A stretch of DNA of 64,000 nucleotides from Psychrosphaera haliotis (GTDB lineage: Bacteria > Pseudomonadota > Gammaproteobacteria > Enterobacterales > Alteromonadaceae): assembly GCF_039523615.1 (NCBI RefSeq), contig NZ_BAAAFQ010000001.1, forward strand, positions 186,001 through 250,000, in the 5' to 3' direction. Positions 36,738 to 44,463 of the stretch are shown here, piece after piece. Under the pieces are notes generated by a model. The model saw only the letters and a program-made list of their open reading frames with translations. It did no database searches and was not told where the DNA came from. Both the position numbers and the translations under genes were made by a program. How positions within the stretch are numbered: position 1 is the first letter of the stretch; every line of letters starts with the position of its first letter.

Positions 36738-37823
36738 ATGGCTATAGAGCAGGGCATCTGGAAAATTGGTGATAAACCAACAAAATTAAAAACTATTACT
36801 TTAGAAAGTGAGCAACAATTAGAAGAACAAATTGTAGCGGACATTTCTATTTTAAATCCTAACTGGTTGCTTATTGGTCGCCAAGTTCGTACAGATTTTG
36901 ATAAATATATCGATCTACTTGCTATCGATGCCAGTGGTAGCGTTATTATTATTGAGTTAAAAAGAGATAAAACCCCCAGAGACGTAGTCGCTCAAGCACT
37001 GGATTATGCTTCTTGGGTCGTTGAAATTGATGACAGCAAGCTAGTTGATATTTATTATGACTACAGTACCAAACACACATTATCGGAACAAAGCTTGGAT
37101 AGGGCTTTTGATTCTAAATTTGGTGTGTCATTTAAGGATGTAAACTATGATGGCTCTCATCAAATGGTCATAGTAGCTTCCGCACTTGACGCAAGTTCAG
37201 AACGAATTATTAACTATTTAAATGACAAAGCAAAAATACCTGTGAATGCCGTATTCTTTAATGTATTTGAAGATGGAACAAATCAATATTTAAGTAGAGC
37301 TTGGATGATAGCCCCTGAAGAAACTCAAGAGCGAGTTATTTCAAAATCAACAAAAGAGCCTTGGAATGGCGAGTTTTACGTTTCGTTTGGACATGGGAAA
37401 GAACGTCATTGGAACGATGCGCTAAAATATGGATACATTTCAGCAGGTCACGGTCGTTGGTATTCCAATACATTAAACATGTTAGAAATTGGTGATCGTG
37501 TATGGGTGAAAATTCCTCAAACGGGCTTTGTTGCTGTCGGTAAAGTTATTGGTGAAATATCCAGAGCTGAAAACTACGAGTTTCCAAAGTACGAAAATAA
37601 AACCTTACTTGAGTTAGATACTGTTGGTGATTATTCAAGTTTCAAAAATTTAGACGATGATGATGCTGAGTATCTTATTCCCGTAGAATGGATTAAAGCA
37701 GTTCCATTGGCTCAGGCATTTAATGAAACGGGATTATTTGGGAATCAAAACTCTGTCTGTAAACCACAAACGCCAAAATGGTCGCATACTGTTGATAGAG
37801 TAAAAACGCATTTTGCTATATAA
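36738..37823 (+). CDS. PD-(D/E)xK nuclease-like protein (NucS/DUF91-like N-terminus)
   Basis: 361 residues. The nuclease core reads DKYIDLLAIDASGSVIIIEL then KRDKTPRDVVAQALDYASWV, giving D-x(n)-E-x-K. The C-terminal half is beta-rich, with AGHGRWYSNTLNMLEIGDRV resembling a nucleic-acid-reading domain. It follows the restriction operon by 30 bases and is the last gene before the transposon right end. It may act on DNA from phage or in repair; this is inferred. Confidence 0.75.
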   Translation: MAIEQGIWKIGDKPTKLKTITLESEQQLEEQIVADISILNPNWLLIGRQVRTDFDKYIDLLAIDASGSVIIIELKRDKTPRDVVAQALDYASWVVEIDDSKLVDIYYDYSTKHTLSEQSLDRAFDSKFGVSFKDVNYDGSHQMVIVASALDASSERIINYLNDKAKIPVNAVFFNVFEDGTNQYLSRAWMIAPEETQERVISKSTKEPWNGEFYVSFGHGKERHWNDALKYGYISAGHGRWYSNTLNMLEIGDRVWVKIPQTGFVAVGKVIGEISRAENYEFPKYENKTLLELDTVGDYSSFKNLDDDDAEYLIPVEWIKAVPLAQAFNETGLFGNQNSVCKPQTPKWSHTVDRVKTHFAI

Positions 37824-37834
37824 TTAAAAAATTA

Positions 37835-37884
37835 GAGTGGATGAAATAAAAAACAAACAGTGTTTTCCATAAATACATCCACTC
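37835..37884. terminator. Stem-loop after the last cargo gene
   Basis: GAGTGGATG (37835-37843) pairs with CATCCACTC (37876-37884). Inside it, AAACA/TGTTT forms a second short stem. There is no T-run, so it may be a terminator, an RNA-protecting structure, or neither. Confidence 0.4.
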
Positions 37885-37905
37885 AGGCCAAAATTTAACT
37901 GATTA

Positions 37906-37969
37906 TAAATCATAAAGTTAAGTCTAATCTCACAGAAGACTACAATCTCAAAACAAATGATCTTTTACA
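37906..37969 (-). repeat. Transposon right end with closely spaced putative TnsB sites
   Basis: Read inward on the minus strand from the TGTAAAAGA terminus at 37969: TGAGATTG starting at 37950, GTGAGATT starting at 37933, and a weaker TGATTTA starting at 37912. Spacing is 18-20 bases, much tighter than at the left end, as in Tn7. The octamer TGAGATTG is the inverted counterpart of the first left-end site. The third site is weak. Confidence 0.65.
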
Positions 37970-38007
37970 TAAGTTTTAACTTTGATACTTACATATTGTC
38001 TATTTAA

Positions 38008-38038
38008 CATAATATACATTATGCGCATATTGATATGC
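38008..38038. other. Two adjacent palindromes beside the transposon
   Basis: CATAAT-ATAC-ATTATG (38008-38023) and GCATAT-TG-ATATGC (38025-38038) lie side by side in the chromosome, 39 bases outside the right terminus and 83 bases from the diguanylate cyclase stop. They could be terminator remnants, protein sites or part of the insertion target. I see no other feature in 37970-38120. Confidence 0.4.
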
Positions 38039-38120
38039 TATTGGTGTGGGGCGGTTTGAACGGTCTTATTTATAGTTTAAACGATAGGTTTTGGTTTGTA
38101 TGGCTCTTACTACTATAAAA

Positions 38121-39779
38121 TTACTTCTTTAGCGTGCTGCCTTGGCTCACTGTGAATCTGTTTCGTCCTTTTAACTTCGATTGATATAACGCTGTGTCGG
38201 CCTGTGTTATTAGGTCTAGCTCTGTTACTACTTTATTAGTATCAAAGTAATCTACAGCTATACCCACACTTATGGTAAGCCGATCGTTAATTTCGCTAAA
38301 TGAATGAGGTATCATTGCGTTATATACTGAAGTTATAAGTCTTTGAGCTGTGACTTTAGCTCCGGCTTCGTCAGTCACTGGTAATATGCAGGCAAACTCT
38401 TCACCTCCATAACGAGCTATAAAATCGGTTTCTCGAGGTAGCTCTTGTGCAATTATACGGGCTACTTTCTTAAGACAGTCATCTCCCTTTGCATGACCAT
38501 AATTGTCGTTATATGGTTTAAAATAATCCACATCGATAATTAAAAGTGACAATGGACTCTTGCTTCTCTGTGACGACGCGATCCCATTTGATAACCGATC
38601 ATCAAATGCTCTTCGATTTGCAATGCCAGTTAAGCCATCAAGTGACGATAGTTCTTCCAAGGTTTGTTTTTGTAGTTCTACAGTATTGGCAAATATATTA
38701 AAAGTGTCTGCAATGTCTGATATTTCATCTGAACCTTTATCAATAACGTCATCTAAACTGCCATTTAAGCGCCTGTTAACTCCTTTGTTAAGGTTTATCA
38801 AGCGACCAACAACTTTATTTCTTAAATACACAGCGAGGAGTACAAATAAACTAAGAGATAGAATAAAGGCAACAACTACAATTGTTAGTTGAGTTGATAT
38901 AGCTTCAGTAGCACTTTTTGTTTCATCCAGAACTTTATTATTAATGTTGAATGAGGAGTATTCTGCCTGGTTTGCATAGTCCATGATCAAGTTTCTCATG
39001 AAGTTGCCTCTACCAATTGCACGACCTTCAATACGCAATTGCTTTATACGAGTGTTTACTAAACCATCTGGAGCTAAAAGTAATGTTTGGAGTTTACTAA
39101 GAAATATTAATGCTTCTTTAGAGGCTTTTGTATTCGAACCTTCTACATAGTTCGATAGCAAAGATTCTAGGTCCTTTTGCAAAGTACGCTCTATTTGTCT
39201 AACGAGATGAAGTCTATTTAGAAATGTTAATTGAGCACTGTTTGCGAAAATATTGGTTATTAATAGCTGGCCGTCAACTAATGACGTATGACTTTCGATA
39301 TCATTCAAGTCAGGCACGTTATTAAACAGCGAATATAATAATTGCAGTTTATCATCGAAGCTACGCTTGTTTTCTAAACGTTGGTTAATCAATTCATCTA
39401 ATTCTTGCAGCTCTACAACTATTGCTTTTAGTTGTGTATTTCCATAGTTTTGCTGAGACAATTTTAAGCTATCGGATTTTAACGTGGAAATTAGGCTTTG
39501 TATTTGTTCGTTGGTGATCCGCTTGGCCGCACTGCTTTCTACATTAATTAAACGTTCAGTTAGAAAAATGAGCGTATTTACTTGGCTATAAGTTTTACCA
39601 GCTTGTATTGCTGTAGGTACTGAAACTTGCTGAATATTTGTCAGCACATTTTTAAACTCACCTAACCTAAAAATAGTTAGCGCAGTTAGACCCAAAAAAA
39701 TTGTAAATATTAATGATAAGCCCAAAAACAGTTTGTTCTTAATTGAGTTTCGATTTTTAGAGTTATTCAGCAAGTCCAT
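38121..39779 (-). CDS. Membrane diguanylate cyclase (HAMP-GGDEF)
   Basis: 552 residues. Membrane helix about 17-37, a large periplasmic helical sensor region, second helix about 292-315, a HAMP linker, and a GGDEF domain with RYGGEEF. The inhibitory site RETD lies five residues before GGEEF, the canonical RxxD position, so the enzyme is predicted active and product-inhibited. It makes cyclic di-GMP. It follows a nucleotidase-like gene by 43 bases, suggesting a shared operon in which the upstream periplasmic protein could be its sensor partner. Confidence 0.93.
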   Translation of the reverse strand: MDLLNNSKNRNSIKNKLFLGLSLIFTIFLGLTALTIFRLGEFKNVLTNIQQVSVPTAIQAGKTYSQVNTLIFLTERLINVESSAAKRITNEQIQSLISTLKSDSLKLSQQNYGNTQLKAIVVELQELDELINQRLENKRSFDDKLQLLYSLFNNVPDLNDIESHTSLVDGQLLITNIFANSAQLTFLNRLHLVRQIERTLQKDLESLLSNYVEGSNTKASKEALIFLSKLQTLLLAPDGLVNTRIKQLRIEGRAIGRGNFMRNLIMDYANQAEYSSFNINNKVLDETKSATEAISTQLTIVVVAFILSLSLFVLLAVYLRNKVVGRLINLNKGVNRRLNGSLDDVIDKGSDEISDIADTFNIFANTVELQKQTLEELSSLDGLTGIANRRAFDDRLSNGIASSQRSKSPLSLLIIDVDYFKPYNDNYGHAKGDDCLKKVARIIAQELPRETDFIARYGGEEFACILPVTDEAGAKVTAQRLITSVYNAMIPHSFSEINDRLTISVGIAVDYFDTNKVVTELDLITQADTALYQSKLKGRNRFTVSQGSTLKK

Positions 39780-39822
39780 GTTAATAACACTATTTGAGTC
39801 TTCGTTTAAATGAGTTGACAGG

Positions 39823-41322
39823 TTATTGATAGCTATTCACCTCTTTAATGCGACCTTCAATAGAGGGAGTTGCTTGCCGGTTGTTTTGTAAATACATGAT
39901 AAGAATTTCAGAAAGAAGAGGATTGACTCTTAAACTATTTTTAATCTCTCTAGATTGTTTAAAGGTTGTATACCCATCACCTCCATTTGCAATGTACTCT
40001 GTAGTGCCAACTGTATATAACTTGTTTTTATCTAATTTATTATCTCCAATATAAATATCAATAACTCTATTACCCACAGGCATTTGTTTGTTATAAGTAA
40101 ACGACAAGCCTGCTACTAAAGGAAACCTACCTTTAACATCTGTTAATTGGGACAATCCATTTTCTAACGCATTTTCAATTTGTTGGCCAGTCACTTCTAA
40201 AGCTATTAATCGACTCCTAAATGGTAACTCGGTAACAATATCGCGCATGGTCCACACTGTATTTTTTGCGTAAAGAGTATCCCCCCTTACAACACCACTA
40301 TTAATTAAAACAATATCAGTATTCAAAAATGCCTTGATGGCATCAGTCATTATATTGCCAAAGAAAGTTTCTTTTGTACGGATAGATAACTTTCTGGTGT
40401 CAATTTCGACATTTAATGAGGCTACATCAATGTTTAACAAACGTTCTAAGCGATTTACATAAGAATTAGATTGATTAGATAAATCTTCATCTATTGGGAA
40501 ATTATTTAATTTAAACGTCGATAAAACTGTTGCTACAGGTTTTTGGGGCGTTATCTTTAACTCAATTAGTAATACTTCGCCTGGAGAATGCAAGTAAAAA
40601 TGGTTTTTATGTTGTAACTTCATATAGTTTTGAGTTTGGGAAAAGGCTTTATCAACCATAAATGCAACGTCAATGACTTGCTCAAGCATTAGAGGCTCAA
40701 CGATATCATTTGGGACGGAATACAAGAGTACAACTACGTCAACTCCCGCCTCTCTTAGTTTCTCAGATTCTCGTCTTAGCGCTTCAGTTCTAGGTTTTAA
40801 TTTAATGCGGTCTAACAAATACTCTTCGATAACAGAAGGATTGACAGTTGATACTACACCTATACTAACGTCCCCTTTCTTAATGATAGTAGAAGGTTGA
40901 AGCCCATCAAGGTTATTGTTAGTTATCGGATCGTATATATTTGATGCAATGATAGGAAAAGCCGCTTCATAGGCTCTTTGAGAAAGCTCATCTTCTGAGT
41001 AACTAAACTCTCTTTTTGTTATTCCCATAGCATCTGGCTCTAAGCTATTGAGGATATCTATTATATGGGCGCCTTTGTCAAAAGATGACATTGGGCTAGG
41101 GCCTATTGAACCGCCACCAAATAAGAAAAAAGATGGCGTTTCTTGCGCGCGAATTAGTTTAAGGAAAGACGCTAACCTTCGATAGTCGCCGTGGACTTTA
41201 TCCTCAACTAAAGGCAAATCACCAGTGAAGACAAGTTTCGCTGTTTTAGTGTTAGCGCTTATTGTTGGTGAAGTAATAACAACAAGGATAGAAAACGCGA
41301 TGCTTTTAATTAATATTTTCAT
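39823..41322 (-). CDS. 5'-nucleotidase-family protein with degenerate metallophosphatase domain
   Basis: 499 residues with a signal peptide (about 1-23). The overall order is that of UshA-type proteins, and the C-terminal domain keeps VLINSGVVRGD and the substrate-site GGDGYTTF. In the N-terminal domain the metal ligands are replaced: FTGDLPL for TNDxH, FGGGSIGPSP for DAGDxxxGxP, GITKREFSYS for GNHEFDYG, and no GHxH. It is therefore probably inactive as a phosphohydrolase and may bind a ligand in the periplasm. It lies 17 bases after the SYLF lipoprotein gene and upstream of the diguanylate cyclase. Confidence 0.8.
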   Translation of the reverse strand: MKILIKSIAFSILVVITSPTISANTKTAKLVFTGDLPLVEDKVHGDYRRLASFLKLIRAQETPSFFLFGGGSIGPSPMSSFDKGAHIIDILNSLEPDAMGITKREFSYSEDELSQRAYEAAFPIIASNIYDPITNNNLDGLQPSTIIKKGDVSIGVVSTVNPSVIEEYLLDRIKLKPRTEALRRESEKLREAGVDVVVLLYSVPNDIVEPLMLEQVIDVAFMVDKAFSQTQNYMKLQHKNHFYLHSPGEVLLIELKITPQKPVATVLSTFKLNNFPIDEDLSNQSNSYVNRLERLLNIDVASLNVEIDTRKLSIRTKETFFGNIMTDAIKAFLNTDIVLINSGVVRGDTLYAKNTVWTMRDIVTELPFRSRLIALEVTGQQIENALENGLSQLTDVKGRFPLVAGLSFTYNKQMPVGNRVIDIYIGDNKLDKNKLYTVGTTEYIANGGDGYTTFKQSREIKNSLRVNPLLSEILIMYLQNNRQATPSIEGRIKEVNSYQ

Positions 41323-41339
41323 ATCCCTACAAACTAATG

Positions 41340-41903
41340 TTAATTAAGCTCTTTGTCCACCCAAAATTTGGTTCCTTTAACCATAGCTTGCAGAGCTAAG
41401 CCATTCTCAGTAAAGGTATAAACCGTCACGTCTCCGTAATAAGCTTCCCCCTCAACAGAACCGCCCTTACCGCTTGCTTTTGCTGATGCATCGGCATTGC
41501 CGCCAAATGTCCAACCGTTTTCGACAAAGTCAGTCATACCTTCTGCGGTATGGAAAACCATAACGATACGGTAATCTTTAACACCAAAACCAAGCCCAAC
41601 ACCGCCTTCAGCCATATTCATATATATTTTTTTAGATAAGACTTTATCATTTATTACGCCGTATCCAGTGCCGGCAGAGAAAAATAATAAGTTTACATTT
41701 GCGTTACTAAAAACTGCATAACCCGGCGCCGTAGCTAATTGAGCACGAGTGTCTGGTTTGTTTTTATAAAGCTGAGTCAATACCTCACGCTCCATATCTA
41801 ATATGACTTCTCTTTTTTCTGAAACACTTCCTTCGCCCATAGATGCGCACGCAGTTACAACGAATGTTATAGCTATTAGTCCGACTTTAATAAAGTTGTT
41901 CAT
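41340..41903 (-). CDS. YSC84/SYLF-domain lipoprotein
   Basis: 187 residues. Signal peptide with lipobox VTAC (Cys near residue 19), then a SYLF domain: APGYAVFSNANVNLLFFSAG, GYGVINDK, GGVGLGFGVKDYRIVMVFHT and a C-terminal GEAYYGDVTVYTFTENGL. SYLF proteins bind lipids in eukaryotes; bacterial members are of unknown role in the envelope. Probable first gene of the lipoprotein / nucleotidase-like / cyclase operon. Confidence 0.9.
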   Translation of the reverse strand: MNNFIKVGLIAITFVVTACASMGEGSVSEKREVILDMEREVLTQLYKNKPDTRAQLATAPGYAVFSNANVNLLFFSAGTGYGVINDKVLSKKIYMNMAEGGVGLGFGVKDYRIVMVFHTAEGMTDFVENGWTFGGNADASAKASGKGGSVEGEAYYGDVTVYTFTENGLALQAMVKGTKFWVDKELN

Positions 41904-41975
41904 AACTTTCCTTTTTAATACTGATATTTAAAATATAGTTAAGTACTTTAGATTAACAATGTTTAAGTTAAAAAC

Positions 41976-42668
41976 TTAAAGGCTTTTATAGATATTTTGC
42001 ATGGTACCAATTGGGTCGTTTGATTTAGTAATAGCTCTACCAATAACCAAATAATCAGAACCTGCGTCAATCGCCTTTTTCGGAGTCATGATTCGTTTTT
42101 GATCATCGGCACTTGCTTCTTCTGTTCTAATGCCGGGGGTTACTAGCTTAAATCCACTACCAAATTTACTTTTTAATAACGTTGCTTCTTGCGCTGAACA
42201 AACAACACCGTCCATTCCTGCGTTAGCGGCTAAGCCTGCTAAGAATAAGACTTGTTCTTCCGGTGATTTGTCTATACCTAAATCTAATAAGTCCTCTTCA
42301 GACATACTGGTTAGCACCGTTACTGCAATTAATAACGGGGCTTTGTCTCCGTAGGGAATTAGAATTTCTTTGGCTGCCTTCATCATTTTAGTACCACCAG
42401 AGGCGTGTACATTAACCATCCAAACGCCTAGCTCAGCTGCGGCTTTTACTGCTTTTGCTACGGTATTAGGGATGTCATGGAATTTAAGATCTAAGAACAC
42501 ATCAAAACCGCGCTTATGTAATTCTCGAACAAAGCTTGGACCAAAATGGGTGAACATCTCTTTACCAACTTTTAATCGGCAAAGCGTTGGATCTAACTTG
42601 CTAACTAGACGTAAAGCATCATCTTGAGTTTCAAAATCCAATGCCACTAAAATCTTATTATTTTCCAC
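41976..42668 (-). CDS. pyrF: Orotidine 5'-phosphate decarboxylase
   Basis: 230 residues. The catalytic segment FLDLKFHDIPNTV holds the D-x-K-x-x-D residues, with LVTPGIR and YLVIGRAIT phosphate-binding motifs at the end. It converts OMP to UMP, the last step of de novo pyrimidine synthesis. It follows lapB by 11 bases, the order seen in enterobacteria (lapA-lapB-pyrF). Confidence 0.98.
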   Translation of the reverse strand: MENNKILVALDFETQDDALRLVSKLDPTLCRLKVGKEMFTHFGPSFVRELHKRGFDVFLDLKFHDIPNTVAKAVKAAAELGVWMVNVHASGGTKMMKAAKEILIPYGDKAPLLIAVTVLTSMSEEDLLDLGIDKSPEEQVLFLAGLAANAGMDGVVCSAQEATLLKSKFGSGFKLVTPGIRTEEASADDQKRIMTPKKAIDAGSDYLVIGRAITKSNDPIGTMQNIYKSL

Positions 42669-42679
42669 AATTTACCCTT

Positions 42680-43834
42680 TTAAATACCATCTAAGCCAGT
42701 TAGTGGTTTAATTGATTGCCAGTTGTTACAAGCTGGGCATCTCCAACTAAAGTTATTGGTTGAGAAACCGCAAGACTTACATTCATAATTTGGCTTTAAT
42801 TCTATGTAACGTTTAATTAGCTGTTGTAGTTCAAAGAAGTGCTCTTCTGAAGTAAACAGCTCCTTTTCTAATTCGATAAGCTTGCCGAAACCTCTTACGC
42901 TTGGTACGTATCTAAGTTGTTCAATAACGTATTTTCGAGCAGCCTCTGTGCCCTTTTCTTTTGCTATAAAGTCCGCCATTTGATTGTGGGCATTTACGCT
43001 ATTTATTTTTTTCTCTTTTATTAGCCAATATAACCAAGCGGCTTGTTCAAACTCGTCTACAAAACACTCCGGTGCGATATCAAAGAGTGCTGGCGCAAAA
43101 CTAGGTTCTTTGTCGAGCACCTGCACCACGAGTTCCCGTGATTGTTGTTTGTTATTTAGTAATAAATAAAGCTTGGCCAACGACACTAGGCTTCTAATAC
43201 AATTTGAGTTTACTTTAATGGCTCGTTTATAAAATTGCTTTTTGTTTTTTATGTTATCGGATTGGTCTGCCATTTCACAATAAAAGTGACTAACCATCTG
43301 CCGACTCTGATCATTCAACATACTAGGTTTTGCAATTAAGTAGGCTTCAACGCCCTTTTCCCACTCTCTTGTTTGTTCATAAATATGCAAAATCATTAGC
43401 AATGCTTCATTTGCATGTTCAGACTTTAGTAGCGGCAATAAAGTTTCGAGAGAGTGCTCAAGCATGCCGGCTGAGGTAAAATCCTGCGCTAATTCTAATT
43501 TGATGATCTCTAGTTCATAACTGGGGATTTGTATTTGATCTGTTTTTACTAAGCCTTCATGGATGGCTATTGCTTTGTCTATCTCGCCTTTTTTTCTAAA
43601 CAGTTTAGCTAACGTTAAGTAGTTTTCTATATTAGCTGGGGTATCGTCTAGGTATTGAATTAAGCGGTCAAAGGCTTGTTCTTCTTTGTTGTTTAAAAGA
43701 AGTGAAACACTGGAGTTTAATGCTTTATTTAGAGAGTTTTGCTGCTGTAGCATTTCTTTTTTAGCATTGTGCTTCCCCATCACCCAACCATAGGCCACGG
43801 CGATTGGTAGCAGTAAGAACAGTAGTTCAAGCAT
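42680..43834 (-). CDS. lapB: Lipopolysaccharide assembly protein LapB (YciM)
   Basis: 384 residues: N-terminal membrane anchor (LLFLLLPIAVAYGWVMG), tandem TPR repeats through about residue 340, and a C-terminal rubredoxin-like metal site CKSCGF ... CPACNNW. LapB works with FtsH to control LpxC and thus lipid A synthesis. It overlaps lapA by 8 bases. Confidence 0.97.
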   Translation of the reverse strand: MLELLFLLLPIAVAYGWVMGKHNAKKEMLQQQNSLNKALNSSVSLLLNNKEEQAFDRLIQYLDDTPANIENYLTLAKLFRKKGEIDKAIAIHEGLVKTDQIQIPSYELEIIKLELAQDFTSAGMLEHSLETLLPLLKSEHANEALLMILHIYEQTREWEKGVEAYLIAKPSMLNDQSRQMVSHFYCEMADQSDNIKNKKQFYKRAIKVNSNCIRSLVSLAKLYLLLNNKQQSRELVVQVLDKEPSFAPALFDIAPECFVDEFEQAAWLYWLIKEKKINSVNAHNQMADFIAKEKGTEAARKYVIEQLRYVPSVRGFGKLIELEKELFTSEEHFFELQQLIKRYIELKPNYECKSCGFSTNNFSWRCPACNNWQSIKPLTGLDGI

Positions 43835-44039
43835 TAGCTTTTTTTACCACCTTACGAAATCCTAAATAAAGAAGCGTTAATAAAGCGCCTATTGCAATTG
43901 AAGACATGATAACCAACGAAAGAGGAATATCTAGTCTAACAAATAATAGGTTTACGTTTACCAAATGTGCATTTTCGCTACCAACGGCTAGCGCAATACA
44001 AATGGCCATTACTAAAAGTATTAATGAAATCAATCTCAA
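43827..44039 (-). CDS. lapA: Lipopolysaccharide assembly protein LapA (YciS)
   Basis: 70 residues with two membrane helices (LISLILLVMAICIALAVGS and LSLVIMSSIAIGALLTLLYL), linked by NAHLVNVNLLFV. Size, topology and coupling to lapB fit LapA. Confidence 0.95.
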   Translation of the reverse strand: MRLISLILLVMAICIALAVGSENAHLVNVNLLFVRLDIPLSLVIMSSIAIGALLTLLYLGFRKVVKKANA

Positions 44040-44102
44040 AAGCCTACCCCTTAAATTAGGGGTATAAGGCTATTGTATGTTATTCAAGTAGTCAATTGCG
44101 GA

Positions 44103-44384
44103 TTACTTAAAATCGACTCTTTCACGTAATTCTTTACCTGGTTTAAAATGCGGAACGTATTTAGCTTCTAGTTCTACAGACTCACCAGACTTAGGGTTAC
44201 GACCTACTCTTGGCGCTCTATAATGTAACGAGAAGCTACCAAAGCCTCTAATTTCAATACGATCACCTGTAGATAAACATTCAGCCATATTATCAATGAT
44301 ACTTTTGACAGCCGCTTCAACATCTTTTATTGGTAACTGTGGATGCTGTTCAGCTAATTGTTCTATTAGTTCGGACTTAGTCAT
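44103..44384 (-). CDS. ihfB: Integration host factor beta subunit
   Basis: 93 residues of the HU/IHF family: MTKSELIEQLAEQHPQL, RIEIRGFGSFSLHYRAPRVG, then GRNPKSGESV with the intercalating proline, and VPHFKPGKELRERV. With IhfA it bends DNA at specific sites. It lies directly after rpsA, the usual arrangement. Confidence 0.98.
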   Translation of the reverse strand: MTKSELIEQLAEQHPQLPIKDVEAAVKSIIDNMAECLSTGDRIEIRGFGSFSLHYRAPRVGRNPKSGESVELEAKYVPHFKPGKELRERVDFK

Positions 44385-44410
44385 TTATTTCACCTAAAAT
44401 TGAGACAAAA

Positions 44411-44436
44411 ATAAGGGAGCAATTACGCTCCCTTAT
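44411..44436 (-). terminator. Terminator between rpsA and ihfB
   Basis: ATAAGGGAGC pairs with GCTCCCTTAT (10 bp, loop AATTAC), followed on the minus strand by TTTTT. A strong terminator; ihfB must use read-through or its own promoter. Confidence 0.9.
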
Positions 44437-44463
44437 AGTTATAGCTCATTTAAATTCAAAAGC

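Larger units (their letters stand above)
15183..37969. mobile_element. Tn7-like transposon carrying a defence cargo
   Basis: Both ends were found by eye. The left reads TGTATATAG and the right, on the reverse strand, TGTAAAAGA. In both, the octamer TGAGATTG starts exactly 19 bases inside the TGT. TAAG abuts each terminus; counting the first T of the left end gives TAAGT on both sides, so a 5-base duplication is present but one base is ambiguous. The element encodes tnsA, tnsB, tnsC and tniQ and about 17 kb of cargo. It sits between the 3' ends of two convergent chromosomal genes (decarboxylase and diguanylate cyclase). Compared with Tn7, the cargo is between tnsA and the right end instead of beyond tnsD/E. 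Confidence 0.8.

Noticed and set aside
38045..38054. TGTGGGGCGG, resembling the start of the Tn7 termini
   Set aside because: It points away from the island, has no inverted partner on the left side, and lies outside the duplication; judged a coincidence.
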